DNA of 64,000 nucleotides from an uncultured Caulobacter sp. (GCA_913776195.1 CAJYMH010000025.1:35232-99231); one strand, 5' to 3'. Positions 39,595 to 49,702 are shown, counted from the stretch's first letter. Program-made: numbers and translations. Notes: generated from the letters alone by a model not told the origin.

Positions 39595-40757
39595 CCAAGC
39601 CCCTGACCGTCATGCTTGTGGCGGCCGAGGCGTCCGGCGACAGCCGCGGGGCGGAACTGATGCGGGCGCTGAAGAAGCGTCTCGGCGCCAAGGTGCGCTT
39701 CATAGGCGTCGGCGGCGCACGCATGGCGGAGGAGGGGATCGACAGTCCCTTCGACATCGCAGAACTCTCGATTCTCGGCCTGTGGGAGGGCGTCCGCGCT
39801 TACGGCCGGGTCAAGAAGCGGGTCGCCGAGACCGCCGCCATGGCGCGCGTCGATCGTCCTGACATCGCCATCCTCATCGACAGCTGGGGTTTCACCGTGC
39901 GGGTGGCCAAGGCTCTTCGAGAGATCGACCCCAACATCCTGTTGGTGAAATACGTGGGGCCTCAGGTCTGGGCCTCCCGGCCAGGCCGGGCCAAGGTGCT
40001 CGCCGGTGCGGTGGATCATCTCCTGGCGATCCACGCCTTCGACGCCCCATACTTCGAGAAGGAAGGCTTGCCGACCACGTTTGTGGGCAACGGCGCCTTG
40101 GCCAAAGATTTCTCCAACGCCGATCCTCGCCGCTTGCGCGAGGCCATCGGGGCGCATGCGGATGAGCCTATCCTGCTGGTGCTCCCGGGAAGCCGCCCCT
40201 CGGAGATCGAGCGCATGATGCCGGTTTTCGAGGACGCGGTTAGTCGCTTGAAGACCGGCCATCGTGATCTGCATATCGTGATCCCGGCGGCTTCGACCGT
40301 GACGAAGACGGTGAAGGCGCGGGCGGAGGCTTGGCCCTATCGCGCCCACGTCATCGAGGACGAGGCGTTGAAGGACGACGCCATGGTGGCCGGAACGGTC
40401 GCCCTGGCTTGCAGCGGCACGGTGACAATAGAACTGGCCCTGGCCGGCGTGCCCATGGTGGTCGCCTATAGGATCGGGAACATCACCCACGCGATCCTGA
40501 AGCACCTGATCCTCACGCCGTGGATCACTCTGTTCAATATCGCCGCTCGTGAATTCGTCGCCCCCGAGCTCATTCAGAAGGAGTGCACAGGCCCGAAGCT
40601 GGCGGCTGAGATCGAGAAGCGTCTCAATGATCCCGGTTTGCGACGAAGGCAGGCGGAAAAGCAATTTACGGCTCTGGACCTCATGGGACGGGGCGGTCCT
40701 GATCCTTCGGAGGTCGCCGCAAAGGCGATTCTGCGCCTGACCGCCGAGAGGAACTGA
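39591..40757 (+). CDS. lpxB: Lipid-A-disaccharide synthase
   Basis: This 388-residue GT-B (GT19) glycosyltransferase condenses lipid X with UDP-diacylglucosamine. The N-terminal VAAEASGDSRGAELMRAL and the C-terminal donor-site region CSGTVTIELALAGVPMVVAYR are diagnostic. It starts at GTG overlapping the lpxI stop and completes the lpxD-fabZ-lpxA-lpxI-lpxB lipid A block. Confidence 0.97.
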   Translation: MTKPLTVMLVAAEASGDSRGAELMRALKKRLGAKVRFIGVGGARMAEEGIDSPFDIAELSILGLWEGVRAYGRVKKRVAETAAMARVDRPDIAILIDSWGFTVRVAKALREIDPNILLVKYVGPQVWASRPGRAKVLAGAVDHLLAIHAFDAPYFEKEGLPTTFVGNGALAKDFSNADPRRLREAIGAHADEPILLVLPGSRPSEIERMMPVFEDAVSRLKTGHRDLHIVIPAASTVTKTVKARAEAWPYRAHVIEDEALKDDAMVAGTVALACSGTVTIELALAGVPMVVAYRIGNITHAILKHLILTPWITLFNIAAREFVAPELIQKECTGPKLAAEIEKRLNDPGLRRRQAEKQFTALDLMGRGGPDPSEVAAKAILRLTAERN

Positions 40758-40760
40758 AAC

Positions 40761-41294
40761 ATGCCGACCCAGGCTCCCGTCATCGAAACCGAACGTCTGA
40801 TCCTCAGGGAGTTCCGGACCAGCGATCTCGACGCCAGCGCGGCTTTGTGGGGCGACGAGACCGTGACCCGTTTCATTGGTGGTCGACCGCAGAGCCGTGA
40901 AGAGGTCTGGCCGCGCATCCTTCGCTACATCGGCCACTGGGTCGCCCTAGGCTACGGCTTCTGGGTTATCGAGGAGAAGGGGACCGGCCGCTATCTTGGC
41001 GAGATCGGCTTCGGTGACTTCCAGAGAACTCTGGAGCCGTCATTTGGCGATACGCCGGAAGCGGGATGGGCGCTGGCCCCGAATGCGCACGGAAAAGGTT
41101 ATGCGAGCGAAGCGCTCGCCGCCGTACTGGCCTGGGGCGAGCAGCATTTCGGTCCCGATGCGCGAACGGTCTGCATGATCAACATCGACAACGCCGCGTC
41201 CGTGAAGGTGGCCGAGAAGATGGGGTTCGCGCCCTTCGCCTACGCCACCTATCGTAACGAGCCGGTCATCCTGTTCGAGCGCAAACCCAGCTAG
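40761..41294 (+). CDS. GNAT family N-acetyltransferase (RimJ/RimL-like)
   Basis: This 177-residue protein begins with the RimJ/RimL-type segment IETERLILREFRTSD. The acetyl-CoA loop is visible in WALAPNAHGKGYASEALAAVLAW, followed by NIDNAASVKVAEKMGF. The substrate may be a ribosomal N-terminus, another protein or a small molecule, and cannot be assigned. It starts 3 bases after lpxB and may ride on that transcript. Confidence 0.87.
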   Translation: MPTQAPVIETERLILREFRTSDLDASAALWGDETVTRFIGGRPQSREEVWPRILRYIGHWVALGYGFWVIEEKGTGRYLGEIGFGDFQRTLEPSFGDTPEAGWALAPNAHGKGYASEALAAVLAWGEQHFGPDARTVCMINIDNAASVKVAEKMGFAPFAYATYRNEPVILFERKPS

Positions 41295-41391
41295 CCTAAC
41301 GGGTGCGACATACGCCCGCTGTGTCCGCATGGGCTTTGTCGTGAAGCCGCGCCTTGGGTAAACTCGCTTCGCCGCCTGGGGGAGGCTGAGA

Positions 41392-42735
41392 GTGCTGCGT
41401 GACGACGAGGAACTACGCCGGGGACTGGCCGCCAGCGCGCACGAGCGTCTGCGGCAGGCGCCTGTTCGGCTATCGACCCTCCTCGGCATGTGCTGGGCCC
41501 TCTACGAACTGGGCGAGGCTCGTCTGATCCTTCCGTGGCTCGTCGCCAATGTGATCGGCCAGACCATCGAATTCTTCGTCATGCGGCCCTTCCGGCTTGA
41601 TCCGGCCCGCGCGAGCGCTTCGGTCGGCGGGCGAATGGCGGCTCTAACCGTGATCACCTTCCTGCCGGTGATCGGCTGCTCGGTGATCTACTACCTGTGG
41701 ACCAAGGGCGATCTGACCTCCACCACCATCTCGCTCCTCCTGCTGACAGGCGTTGTGCTGGTGAACGCCACCTCGGCGCTGGAATCGCGGGCGGTCTTCT
41801 ATGTCGGCGCCACGCCTTTCGTCTTTACGACCATCGCGATGATCGTGCATGCCGCGGTCAGCGGGAACGGCAAGGTGTGGGTGCTGGCGCTCTGCTTTGG
41901 CTTGTTCCTGTCGGGCGCTCATGCGGCCTGGGAGCGGATTTATCGCGCGAGAAAGGCGGAGCTTGCTGCCCGGCAAGAGGCCGAAACTCGCCGTCGTGAG
42001 GCGGAGGAGGCGGTGGCCAATCGCGCCGCCATGGCCGCGATCGTGAGCCATGAGCTTCGCACGCCTCTTATCACCGTCGCAGCGGGCGCCGCCCTGATCG
42101 AGGACGGCGTGCCGCCGCACAAGGTCAGCTCCGCAGCGAGAACCATTTCTGATGCGAGCCGCCTGATGGGCAAGCTTCTGGATGATCTGCTCGATCGCTC
42201 GAAGGTCGAGGCGCGGGCCATGGCGCTGGACATGCGGGACTTTGAACTGGTCAGCAGCATTGTGGATGTCGCCAGGTTCTGGGAGACGGCGGCCTACGCC
42301 AAGGGGCTTGAGTTTGAGGCTCCAGACGCTGGCAGCGGCCCGATCTGGGTGCAGGGCGACCCGAACCGCCTGCGTCAGATCCTCAATAACTTTCTGTCCA
42401 ACGCCATCAAGTTCACGGATCGGGGGCGTATCGCTCTTCGTCTCAGCGTTCAGCGGCAAGGCGGCATGAAACAGGTCCGCATCGACGTGATCGACGATGG
42501 GCCAGGCGTGCCGCCCGATGCTGTGGAGAGGTTGTTCACGCCTTATGTCCAAGGCGCGGCGAGGACCGCGAAGACCTATGGAGGCACGGGGCTAGGGCTG
42601 GCGGTGAGCCGCGATCTGGCCGAGTTGATGGGCGGTCGGGTTCAGGCGCGCGCCGGTACGCCGCGCGGTTCAGTGTTCAGCCTGATCCTGCCGATGCCGA
42701 TCGGCCAAGCCTCGGTGGCGGTTCCCGCCGAGTAG
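41392..42735 (+). CDS. Membrane-bound sensor histidine kinase (orphan)
   Basis: This 447-residue kinase starts at GTG after a strong GGGGGAGG site. About five to six TM helices span residues 27-185 with no large periplasmic domain. A coiled coil at ~186-210 (RKAELAARQEAETRRREAEE) leads to the HisKA H-box with phospho-acceptor H220 (AIVSHELRTPL). The HATPase domain has its N-box (LRQILNNFLSNAIKF), DDGPGV and GGTGLGLAVSR motifs. No response-regulator gene is adjacent, so the partner is unknown. Confidence 0.93.
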   Translation: MLRDDEELRRGLAASAHERLRQAPVRLSTLLGMCWALYELGEARLILPWLVANVIGQTIEFFVMRPFRLDPARASASVGGRMAALTVITFLPVIGCSVIYYLWTKGDLTSTTISLLLLTGVVLVNATSALESRAVFYVGATPFVFTTIAMIVHAAVSGNGKVWVLALCFGLFLSGAHAAWERIYRARKAELAARQEAETRRREAEEAVANRAAMAAIVSHELRTPLITVAAGAALIEDGVPPHKVSSAARTISDASRLMGKLLDDLLDRSKVEARAMALDMRDFELVSSIVDVARFWETAAYAKGLEFEAPDAGSGPIWVQGDPNRLRQILNNFLSNAIKFTDRGRIALRLSVQRQGGMKQVRIDVIDDGPGVPPDAVERLFTPYVQGAARTAKTYGGTGLGLAVSRDLAELMGGRVQARAGTPRGSVFSLILPMPIGQASVAVPAE

Positions 42736-42800
42736 GCGGCGTTGACCGGCCGCATCGTTGCGAGCACAAGGGCGCTCCCTCATTCACCGGGACTGATCTC

Positions 42801-43979
42801 TTGCAGAACTTCGACGTCGTCGTGATCGGCGCCGGCGCCGCCGGCATGATGTGCGCCATCGAGGCGGGCAAACGAGGACGGAAAGTCCTTGTCATCGATC
42901 ACGCCAGCGCACCGGGCGAGAAAATCCGGATCAGTGGCGGCGGACGCTGCAACTTCACTAATCTGGACGTGCGGCCCGAGGCCTATATCTCCGGCAACCC
43001 GCGTTTCTGCATCTCGGCGCTGCGCCGCTACACCCAGCGCGACTTCATCGCCTTGGTCGATCGCTATCGGATCGCCTGGCACGAGAAGACCCTCGGGCAG
43101 CTCTTCTGCGACGGCTCAGCCAAGCAGATCATCGAGATGCTGCTCAATGAAATGGAAAACGCGGGCGTCACTTTGCGGCTCGAGGCGGCGGTTCAGGACA
43201 TTGACCACGCGGATGAGGGTTATGAGGTTCGGCTGAACACCGGGGTTGTGCGTTGCGCAGCGTTGGTGGTGGCGTGCGGCGGCAAGTCGATCCCTAAGAT
43301 GGGCGCGACCGGTCTGGGTTACGAGATCGCGGCGCACTTCGGCGTGCCGGTGCGTGAAACGCGGCCGGCGCTGGTGCCGCTGACCTTCGATCCGTCCAAA
43401 CTGGAGCGGCTGAAACCTTTGGCTGGCGTGGCGGTGGACGCCGTGGTGGCGAGCGGCAAGACGAAGTTCGCCGAGGGCATGCTGTTCACGCATCGCGGCT
43501 TGAGCGGACCGTCGATCCTGCAAATCAGTTCCTATTGGCGCGAGGGCGGCGAGATCGAGATCGCCATGGCGCCCGGCGTGAATGTGTTCGAGATGCTGAA
43601 GGCGGCGAAGGCGTCCAATCCCCGCCAGGCGGTGCATAACGCCCTGACCGCTGTCGTGCCGTCGCGCATCGCCGACTTGCTGGCCGCCGAGGCCGGAGCG
43701 AAAGGCAATCTGGCGGATACGCCGGACAAGGTGCTGCGGGCCATCGACGAGGCGGTGAACCGTTGGCGGGTGAAGCCCGTCGGCTCCGAAGGCTATCGTA
43801 CGGCCGAGGTCACCCTGGGCGGCGTCGATACAGACGCCCTGGACAGCAAGACCATGGAGGTGAAGGCAGTCCCGGGCCTCTTCTTCATCGGCGAGGTGGT
43901 CGACGTCACCGGCTGGCTGGGCGGCTACAATTTCCAGTGGGCCTGGTCGAGCGGCTGGGCGGCGGGGCAGGTTGTCTAG
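42801..43979 (+). CDS. BaiN/HI0933-family NAD(P)/FAD-dependent oxidoreductase
   Basis: This 392-residue flavoprotein has VVVIGAGAAGMMCAIEAG at the N-terminus, the family-specific KIRISGGGRCNFTN, GGKSIPKMGATGLGYEIA, and the C-terminal VDVTGWLGGYNFQWAWSSG. The physiological substrate of most members is unknown. The start is TTG at 42801 because no ATG or GTG lies before the dinucleotide-binding strand. It converges with the DUF4440 gene, leaving a 3-base gap. Confidence 0.92.
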   Translation: MQNFDVVVIGAGAAGMMCAIEAGKRGRKVLVIDHASAPGEKIRISGGGRCNFTNLDVRPEAYISGNPRFCISALRRYTQRDFIALVDRYRIAWHEKTLGQLFCDGSAKQIIEMLLNEMENAGVTLRLEAAVQDIDHADEGYEVRLNTGVVRCAALVVACGGKSIPKMGATGLGYEIAAHFGVPVRETRPALVPLTFDPSKLERLKPLAGVAVDAVVASGKTKFAEGMLFTHRGLSGPSILQISSYWREGGEIEIAMAPGVNVFEMLKAAKASNPRQAVHNALTAVVPSRIADLLAAEAGAKGNLADTPDKVLRAIDEAVNRWRVKPVGSEGYRTAEVTLGGVDTDALDSKTMEVKAVPGLFFIGEVVDVTGWLGGYNFQWAWSSGWAAGQVV

Positions 43980-43982
43980 GGC

Positions 43983-44462
43983 CTACTTGCTGGCCGATGG
44001 CACGTCGTAGGCCGAGACGTGGTTCAGGGCGATCACCCAGCGCCCGTCGATCTTGCGCATCAGGCGGGTGTTGATCCCGCTCATCGCCTTGGCCGGGCGC
44101 TCCAGATGATAGCGGCTGATCAGCTGCGCCGCGTCCGGGGCCAGAAACTCGATGCGGATGTCCGAGAAGGCAAGCGTACCGCGCGTATCGGCGGAGTCGC
44201 CGTAGTCGCGGATGTAGTGATCCAGCGTGCCCTGCCAGCCATCCTGGAACTTTCCGCCCGAGACGAAGATTACGCCGGGGTTCTGAAAGCCGGCCATGTA
44301 GCCGCGATAGTCGCCGCGGTTCCAGGCTGCCTGCATGTCGGCGATCACCTTGCGGATCGCGGCGTCCTCGCGGGCGGCGTCGGCAGGGGCGAGGGCCGGG
44401 GCGGCGAGCAGCGGCGCGGGCAGGGCTATCAGAACTGAGGCGAGGGCGAGCTTGCTGATCAT
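43983..44462 (-). CDS. Exported DUF4440/SnoaL-like protein
   Basis: This 159-residue protein has a signal peptide (MISKLALASVLIALPAPLLAAPA). A cystatin-like alpha+beta domain follows, of the DUF4440/SgcJ type (AAIRKVIADMQAAWNRGDYRGYMAGFQ at the start of the mature part, RKIDGRWVIALNHVS near the end). Such proteins bind small molecules or have unknown roles. The ATG at 44462 has GGAG 6 bases upstream; a start 48 bases further up would run into the gltA terminator. Confidence 0.82.
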   Translation of the reverse strand: MISKLALASVLIALPAPLLAAPALAPADAAREDAAIRKVIADMQAAWNRGDYRGYMAGFQNPGVIFVSGGKFQDGWQGTLDHYIRDYGDSADTRGTLAFSDIRIEFLAPDAAQLISRYHLERPAKAMSGINTRLMRKIDGRWVIALNHVSAYDVPSASK

Positions 44463-44474
44463 GGCGGGCTCCAG

Positions 44475-44507
44475 AAACGAAAACGGCGGCTCCATGAGGA
44501 GCCGCCG
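44475..44507 (-). terminator. Rho-independent terminator after gltA
   Basis: CGGCGGCTCC and GGAGCCGCCG form a perfect 10-bp stem with a 4-base loop. On the minus strand TTTTCGTTTC follows. It lies 22 bases after the gltA stop and just ahead of the DUF4440 gene on the same strand. Confidence 0.85.
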
Positions 44508-44528
44508 CAATCAGAATGGCGTCGAAGC

Positions 44529-45806
<1,278 letters not shown>

Positions 45807-45850
45807 TCCCAATCCCTCTGTAGCTGTGCCCCAACGGGCGTTTGCGGTGC

Positions 45851-45879
45851 GTTATAGCGCCTTACTGCGTTTGCGAAAG
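45851..45879 (-). promoter_or_regulatory. Candidate gltA promoter
   Basis: On the minus strand TATAAC (45851-45856) is a close match to the -10 consensus. It lies between the gltX stop and the gltA start and would give a leader of about 40 bases. The -35 region, at the end of gltX, is a poor match, so the assignment is tentative. Confidence 0.4.
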
Positions 45880-47253
45880 CGCATCGTGAATCCGAACGAG
45901 ACTCTCTGTGCGACCGAGCGCCGCAAGGATCTTGGCCAGGTCGGGCGCGGGCGCGCCGCCGGTCAGGACCCCACGCAGCGCCGGGCCGATTTTCCCTAGG
46001 CCCACGCCCTCAGACTCCGCGAAGGCCTTGAGCGCCGGCTCCAGGGTCTCGAAGGTCCAGTCGTTGACGCCCGATAGGGCTTCTCGCAAGCGCGAAAGGC
46101 GGCCGCCAGTGTCTTCGGTCAGGAGGCCCTTTGTCTTCACGTCCAGCGCGATGGGGCGGGTCTTCAGCGCGAAGGCGAGCTGATCGGCCAGCTCCAGGAT
46201 CGTCTTGGCACGTTCCTTCACGAAGGGCAGGGCGGCCAGCAGCTTGTCCTTCTCGGCGCCCTCGCCCCGCTTGGCCAGAACCTGAAGCACCAGATCGGCG
46301 AGGCGCGCGTCGTCGGCGGCGCGGATGTAGTGGGCGTTGACGAAGGCCAGCTTGTCCCAGTCCAGGCGCGCCGCGCCCTTGTTGACGTCGGCGATGTCGA
46401 ACCAGCCGATGGCCTGCTCGTCGGAGAAGATTTCGTCGTCTCCGTGACTCCAGCCGAGACGGGCCAGATAGTTGCGCATGGCTTCCGGCAGATAACCCAT
46501 GTCCTCGAAGTCGCCGACCGCCTGGGCGCCGTGGCGCTTGGACAGCTTGGCGCCGTCCGGGCCGTGAATCAGCGGAATGTGCGCGAAGGTCGGCAACGCC
46601 CAGTCCAGCGCCTGATAGATCAGGGCCTGGCGGGCGGCGTTGTTCAGGTGATCATCGCCGCGGATGATGTGGGTGACGCCCATGTCGTGGTCATCGACCA
46701 CCACGGCGAGGTTGTAGGTCGGCGCGCCGTCGGAACGCAGCAGGACCAGATCGTCCAAGGTCTTGTTCTGGAACGTCACCTCGCCCTGGACAAGATCCGG
46801 GATCAGGGTCTCGCCATCGAGCGGACCCTTGAAGCGGATCACATGCGGCTGAGCGAGGTCGCCATCGGTGCGGTCTCGCCACGGCGAACGCAGGGCATGG
46901 CCGGCGGTCTTGGCCTTCTCGCGCTCGGCCTCCAGTTCGTCGCCGGCCAGCCAGCAGCGATAAGCGCGACCACTGTCCAACAGCTGCTGCACGGCTTCCT
47001 TGTGGCGCTCCACGCGGGAGAACTGGAAGACCGGCTCTTCGTCGGCCTGGAGACCCATCCAATCCAGGCCCTGGAAGATGGCCTGAACAGCAGCATCCGT
47101 CGAACGTTCGCGGTCAGTATCCTCTACGCGTAGCAGAAACTTGCCACCCGTATGGCGCGCATATAGCCAATTGAATAACGCCGTTCTCGCGCCGCCGATG
47201 TGCAGGTAACCGGTGGGCGAGGGGGCGAAGCGGGTGACGACGGGAGAGGACAT
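45862..47253 (-). CDS. gltX: Glutamyl-tRNA synthetase
   Basis: This 463-residue class I synthetase has the HIGH-type motif HIGG at residues 18-21 in RFAPSPTGYLHIGGARTALF. The KMSKS-type motif is AKLSKRHGA near residue 244. The length fits bacterial GluRS. The ATG at 47253 is chosen because the family N-terminus begins there; the open frame continues upstream over the comEC remnant but is not coding. gltA follows 55 bases downstream. Confidence 0.96.
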   Translation of the reverse strand: MSSPVVTRFAPSPTGYLHIGGARTALFNWLYARHTGGKFLLRVEDTDRERSTDAAVQAIFQGLDWMGLQADEEPVFQFSRVERHKEAVQQLLDSGRAYRCWLAGDELEAEREKAKTAGHALRSPWRDRTDGDLAQPHVIRFKGPLDGETLIPDLVQGEVTFQNKTLDDLVLLRSDGAPTYNLAVVVDDHDMGVTHIIRGDDHLNNAARQALIYQALDWALPTFAHIPLIHGPDGAKLSKRHGAQAVGDFEDMGYLPEAMRNYLARLGWSHGDDEIFSDEQAIGWFDIADVNKGAARLDWDKLAFVNAHYIRAADDARLADLVLQVLAKRGEGAEKDKLLAALPFVKERAKTILELADQLAFALKTRPIALDVKTKGLLTEDTGGRLSRLREALSGVNDWTFETLEPALKAFAESEGVGLGKIGPALRGVLTGGAPAPDLAKILAALGRTESLVRIHDALSQTQ

Positions 47254-47329
47254 AGGTCTTTCGAACGCTCGGATCAGTGGGCGGCGTCTTAGCACGCGGC
47301 TTCCGCGCACTCCTAGTGCGGCCGGGCTG

Positions 47330-48075
47330 ATCACTTGGCTGCGGGATGAGGCGCCGTTGTCGTCCTTTTTAATCATGCCGTTTCTGGCCGTAGGCGCGAT
47401 GTCGGCGCTCCTCGGCGTCGGCCGCCCTTTCCTGTCTGGGGCGGGGTGGGGCATTGAGATGATGACGGTGCTGGCGGCGTGGTTTGGAGAAGCGCCGGAG
47501 CCGACGCCGTGGTCCCAAGCGCTCCTGACGCCGCGATGCGGGTGGCGTTCATCGGCATCATGATGCTCTGTCTGTGGAACGGCCGCCTGCGATGGGTTGG
47601 GCTTCCACTCTCCTTGGCGGTTCTGCTCTGGCCTCGCCCGGCGGCGCCGGACGTCTGGATCGATGCTGAGGGAGCCGCCGCCGCCGTTCGGCTGGAGCGC
47701 AAAGGCGTCCTGCTTTGGCCAGAGGCTCGAAGGTTCGGAGCGAAGTTTAGGATGCGCTGTCGTGGTCTCGCCAAACAGGTCGGCGGTGACATGTACATAT
47801 GTAGAGGGTATACATGCTTTCCGGACGCCGAAGCGCCCGTCCGCACGGCCGCCAGCTGGACCCGATGGGCGCCCAAGCTGGAGGCGCTGTGTTCGGGGAG
47901 CGAGGTGGTGCTGCGAGGCAAGCGCCCGGAGCTTCCGTCCGCTTGCGACGGCGTGCTTATTCTGGATGCGGAAGATTTCGCGGCCGGCGGCTTGGCCGAA
48001 CTCTATCGAACCCGTCAAGGCTGGCGGATAGTCGGGGCGCAGCCGCTCAGAGGAAAACGACCCTGGGTGCGCTGA
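47330..48075 (+). pseudogene. comEC: Decayed 3' remnant of comEC (competence/DNA-uptake channel)
   Basis: Only the last third of a ComEC-like frame remains between gltX and lexA, where many alphaproteobacteria carry a full ~700-codon comEC. One frame encodes SSFLIMPFLAVGAM and GAGWGIEMMTVLAAWF, like the last ComEC membrane helices. At about 47490-47515 the similarity shifts to another frame: AVVPSAPDAAMRV, then LCLWNGRLRWVGL and PDVWIDAEG. This second frame continues to the stop at 48075. The 5' two-thirds, including the membrane core, is missing. The second frame alone (47479-48075) could be mis-annotated as a ~200-residue gene. Confidence 0.75.
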
Positions 48076-48092
48076 GCGCCCAAGGTCGTCAA
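48056..48092. terminator. Bidirectional terminator between the comEC remnant and lexA
   Basis: CGACC...GGTCG arms with an inner GCGC...GCGC stem form an imperfect hairpin. It is flanked by TCAAATTT on the + strand and by TTTTCC on the minus strand. It would end both the lexA transcript and any residual comEC transcript, and it overlaps the remnant's stop codon. Confidence 0.55.
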
Positions 48093-48113
48093 ATTTCCAA
48101 ACTATCGAGGCTG

Positions 48114-48815
48114 TTAGTGGTAGCGGCGGATCAGTCCGACCAGCTTGCCCTGCACCTGTACCTGATCGGGGCCGAAAATACGGGTCTCGTAGGCCGGATT
48201 AGCGGCTTCCAGAGCTATAGAGGCGCCCTTCTTGCGAAGCCGCTTCAGAGTGGCTTCCTCGCCCATCACGAGGGCCACGACGATTTCGCCCGAGGTGGCG
48301 GTGTCGCCGCGGCGGATAACCACATAGTCGCCGTCGAGGATGCCGGCGTTGATCATTGAGTCGCCCTGAACCTCCAGGACGTAGTGCTCGCCCGCGCCCA
48401 GCATGCTCTCCGGCACCGTCAGGCGGTCGCGCTCGTGCTGGATGGCCTCGATCGGCACGCCCGCGGCGATGCGGCCCAGAACCGGCAGCTCGCGCACGTC
48501 ATTGGCGACAACCGGTTCTGGCGCCGCCAGATGCGGCGTGCCCTCGATCACCTCGGGGCGGAAGGCGCCGCGGCCCTTGGGCGGTGCGGACGTGGTGGCT
48601 TGGGACGGAAGCTTCACAACCTCAAGCGCACGGGCCCGGTGAGGGAGTCGACGCAGGAAGCCGCGCTCCTCCAGCGCCGTGATCAGGCGGTGGATGCCTG
48701 ACTTGGACGCCAGGTCCAGCGCCTCCTTCATCTCGTCGAAGGACGGGGACACGCCGGTCTCCTTGATGCGCTCATGAATGAACATCAGGAGTTCGTGCTG
48801 CTTGCGGGTAAGCAT
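48114..48815 (-). CDS. lexA: SOS response repressor LexA
   Basis: This 233-residue repressor-protease has an N-terminal winged helix (residues 1-65, [21 protein letters not shown]). A linker and an S24 peptidase domain follow. Self-cleavage would be between A118 and G119 (GRIAAGVP), and the catalytic dyad is S153 (GDSM) and K191 (TLKRL). The start at 48815 gives [10 protein letters not shown], the normal N-terminus. Its promoter carries a perfect SOS box, so it is autoregulated. The sidA promoter in this window has the same box. Confidence 0.97.
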   Translation of the reverse strand: MLTRKQHELLMFIHERIKETGVSPSFDEMKEALDLASKSGIHRLITALEERGFLRRLPHRARALEVVKLPSQATTSAPPKGRGAFRPEVIEGTPHLAAPEPVVANDVRELPVLGRIAAGVPIEAIQHERDRLTVPESMLGAGEHYVLEVQGDSMINAGILDGDYVVIRRGDTATSGEIVVALVMGEEATLKRLRKKGASIALEAANPAYETRIFGPDQVQVQGKLVGLIRRYH

Positions 48816-48864
48816 CGGATCAGCCTCACGGGAGCTGCGGAACAAACCGCTAACACATGAGGAT

Positions 48865-48879
48865 GTTCTCTAGGCGTTC
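48865..48879. promoter_or_regulatory. LexA-binding SOS box upstream of lexA
   Basis: GTTC-TCTAGGC-GTTC is a perfect match to the alphaproteobacterial GTTC-N7-GTTC box. It lies 50 bases upstream of the lexA ATG and overlaps the -10 element and spacer of the predicted promoter, as expected for autorepression. Confidence 0.88.
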
Positions 48880-48893
48880 TTGGTTAGTGTCAA
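48865..48893 (-). promoter_or_regulatory. Predicted lexA promoter
   Basis: On the minus strand a perfect -35 TTGACA (48888-48893) is followed after 17 bases by GAGAAC (48865-48870). The -10 is weak in its first positions. The same 17-base spacing and a similar -10 (TAGAAC) occur at sidA. Confidence 0.65.
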
Positions 48894-48913
48894 GTTAACA
48901 GCGAAGCTGCCGT

Positions 48914-49702
48914 TCAGCCGAGGAGCGTCCGCGTCGCCGTGCTCACATCGTCCTGCCGCATCAGGCTTTCGCCGACCAGCATCGCCTTGGCGCCGGCGGC
49001 TTCCATGCGACGAGCGTCGTCGGCGGTGAACAGGCCGCTTTCGGTGACCAGCAGCGCGTCCCGTGGAGCCAAGGGAAACAAGCGTTCGGTGACCGCCAGA
49101 TCCACCACGAAGCTCTTCAGGTCGCGGTTGTTCACGCCGACAAGGGTTGAACCCAGCTTGCCGGCTCGGTCCATCTCAGCCTCGTCATGGACCTCGACCA
49201 GAGCGTCCATGCCCAGCCGCGCCGCCTCGGACATCAGCTCGCCGGCCAGGGTGTCGTCGATCATGGCTAGGATGACCAGGATGGCGTCTGCGCCCAGAGC
49301 GCGCGATTCGGCCACCTGCCAGGGATCGACGAGGAAGTCCTTGCGGATGGCGGGCAAAGCCACCGCGTCGCGCGCGGCGGCCAGATAGGTGTCGTCGCCT
49401 TGGAAGCTCGGGCCGTCGGTCAGCACCGACAAGCACGCGGCGCCGCCAGCCTCGTAGGCGCGGGCCAAGGCGGGCGGGTCGAAATCGGCGCGGATCAGAC
49501 CCTTCGACGGCGACGCCTTCTTGATCTCGGCGATCAGAGATAAGCGGCCGGGAGCATGATTGGCTTCTAAGGCGGCGCGAAAGCCGCGCGTTGGGGACGC
49601 TTCCCTAGCTGCGGCGTCGAGGTCCGCCTGACTGCGGACCGTCTTGCGGCTGGCGACGTCCTCACGCTTATAGGCGGCGATCTTGGCGAGGATGTCGGTC
49701 AT
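48914..49702 (-). CDS. trpC: Indole-3-glycerol phosphate synthase
   Basis: This 262-residue TIM-barrel enzyme of tryptophan synthesis has [16 protein letters not shown] (catalytic Lys), [14 protein letters not shown], and [14 protein letters not shown], all family hallmarks. It is a monofunctional TrpC with no PRAI fusion. It overlaps trpD by one base. Downstream lies lexA, with no moaC-moeA in between. Confidence 0.97.
   Translation of the reverse strand: MTDILAKIAAYKREDVASRKTVRSQADLDAAAREASPTRGFRAALEANHAPGRLSLIAEIKKASPSKGLIRADFDPPALARAYEAGGAACLSVLTDGPSFQGDDTYLAAARDAVALPAIRKDFLVDPWQVAESRALGADAILVILAMIDDTLAGELMSEAARLGMDALVEVHDEAEMDRAGKLGSTLVGVNNRDLKSFVVDLAVTERLFPLAPRDALLVTESGLFTADDARRMEAAGAKAMLVGESLMRQDDVSTATRTLLG

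Noticed and set aside
47254..48018. Minus-strand extension of gltX over the comEC remnant
   Set aside because: Glutamyl-tRNA synthetases begin near the HIGH motif as at 47253. The extension has no similarity to anything recognisable.
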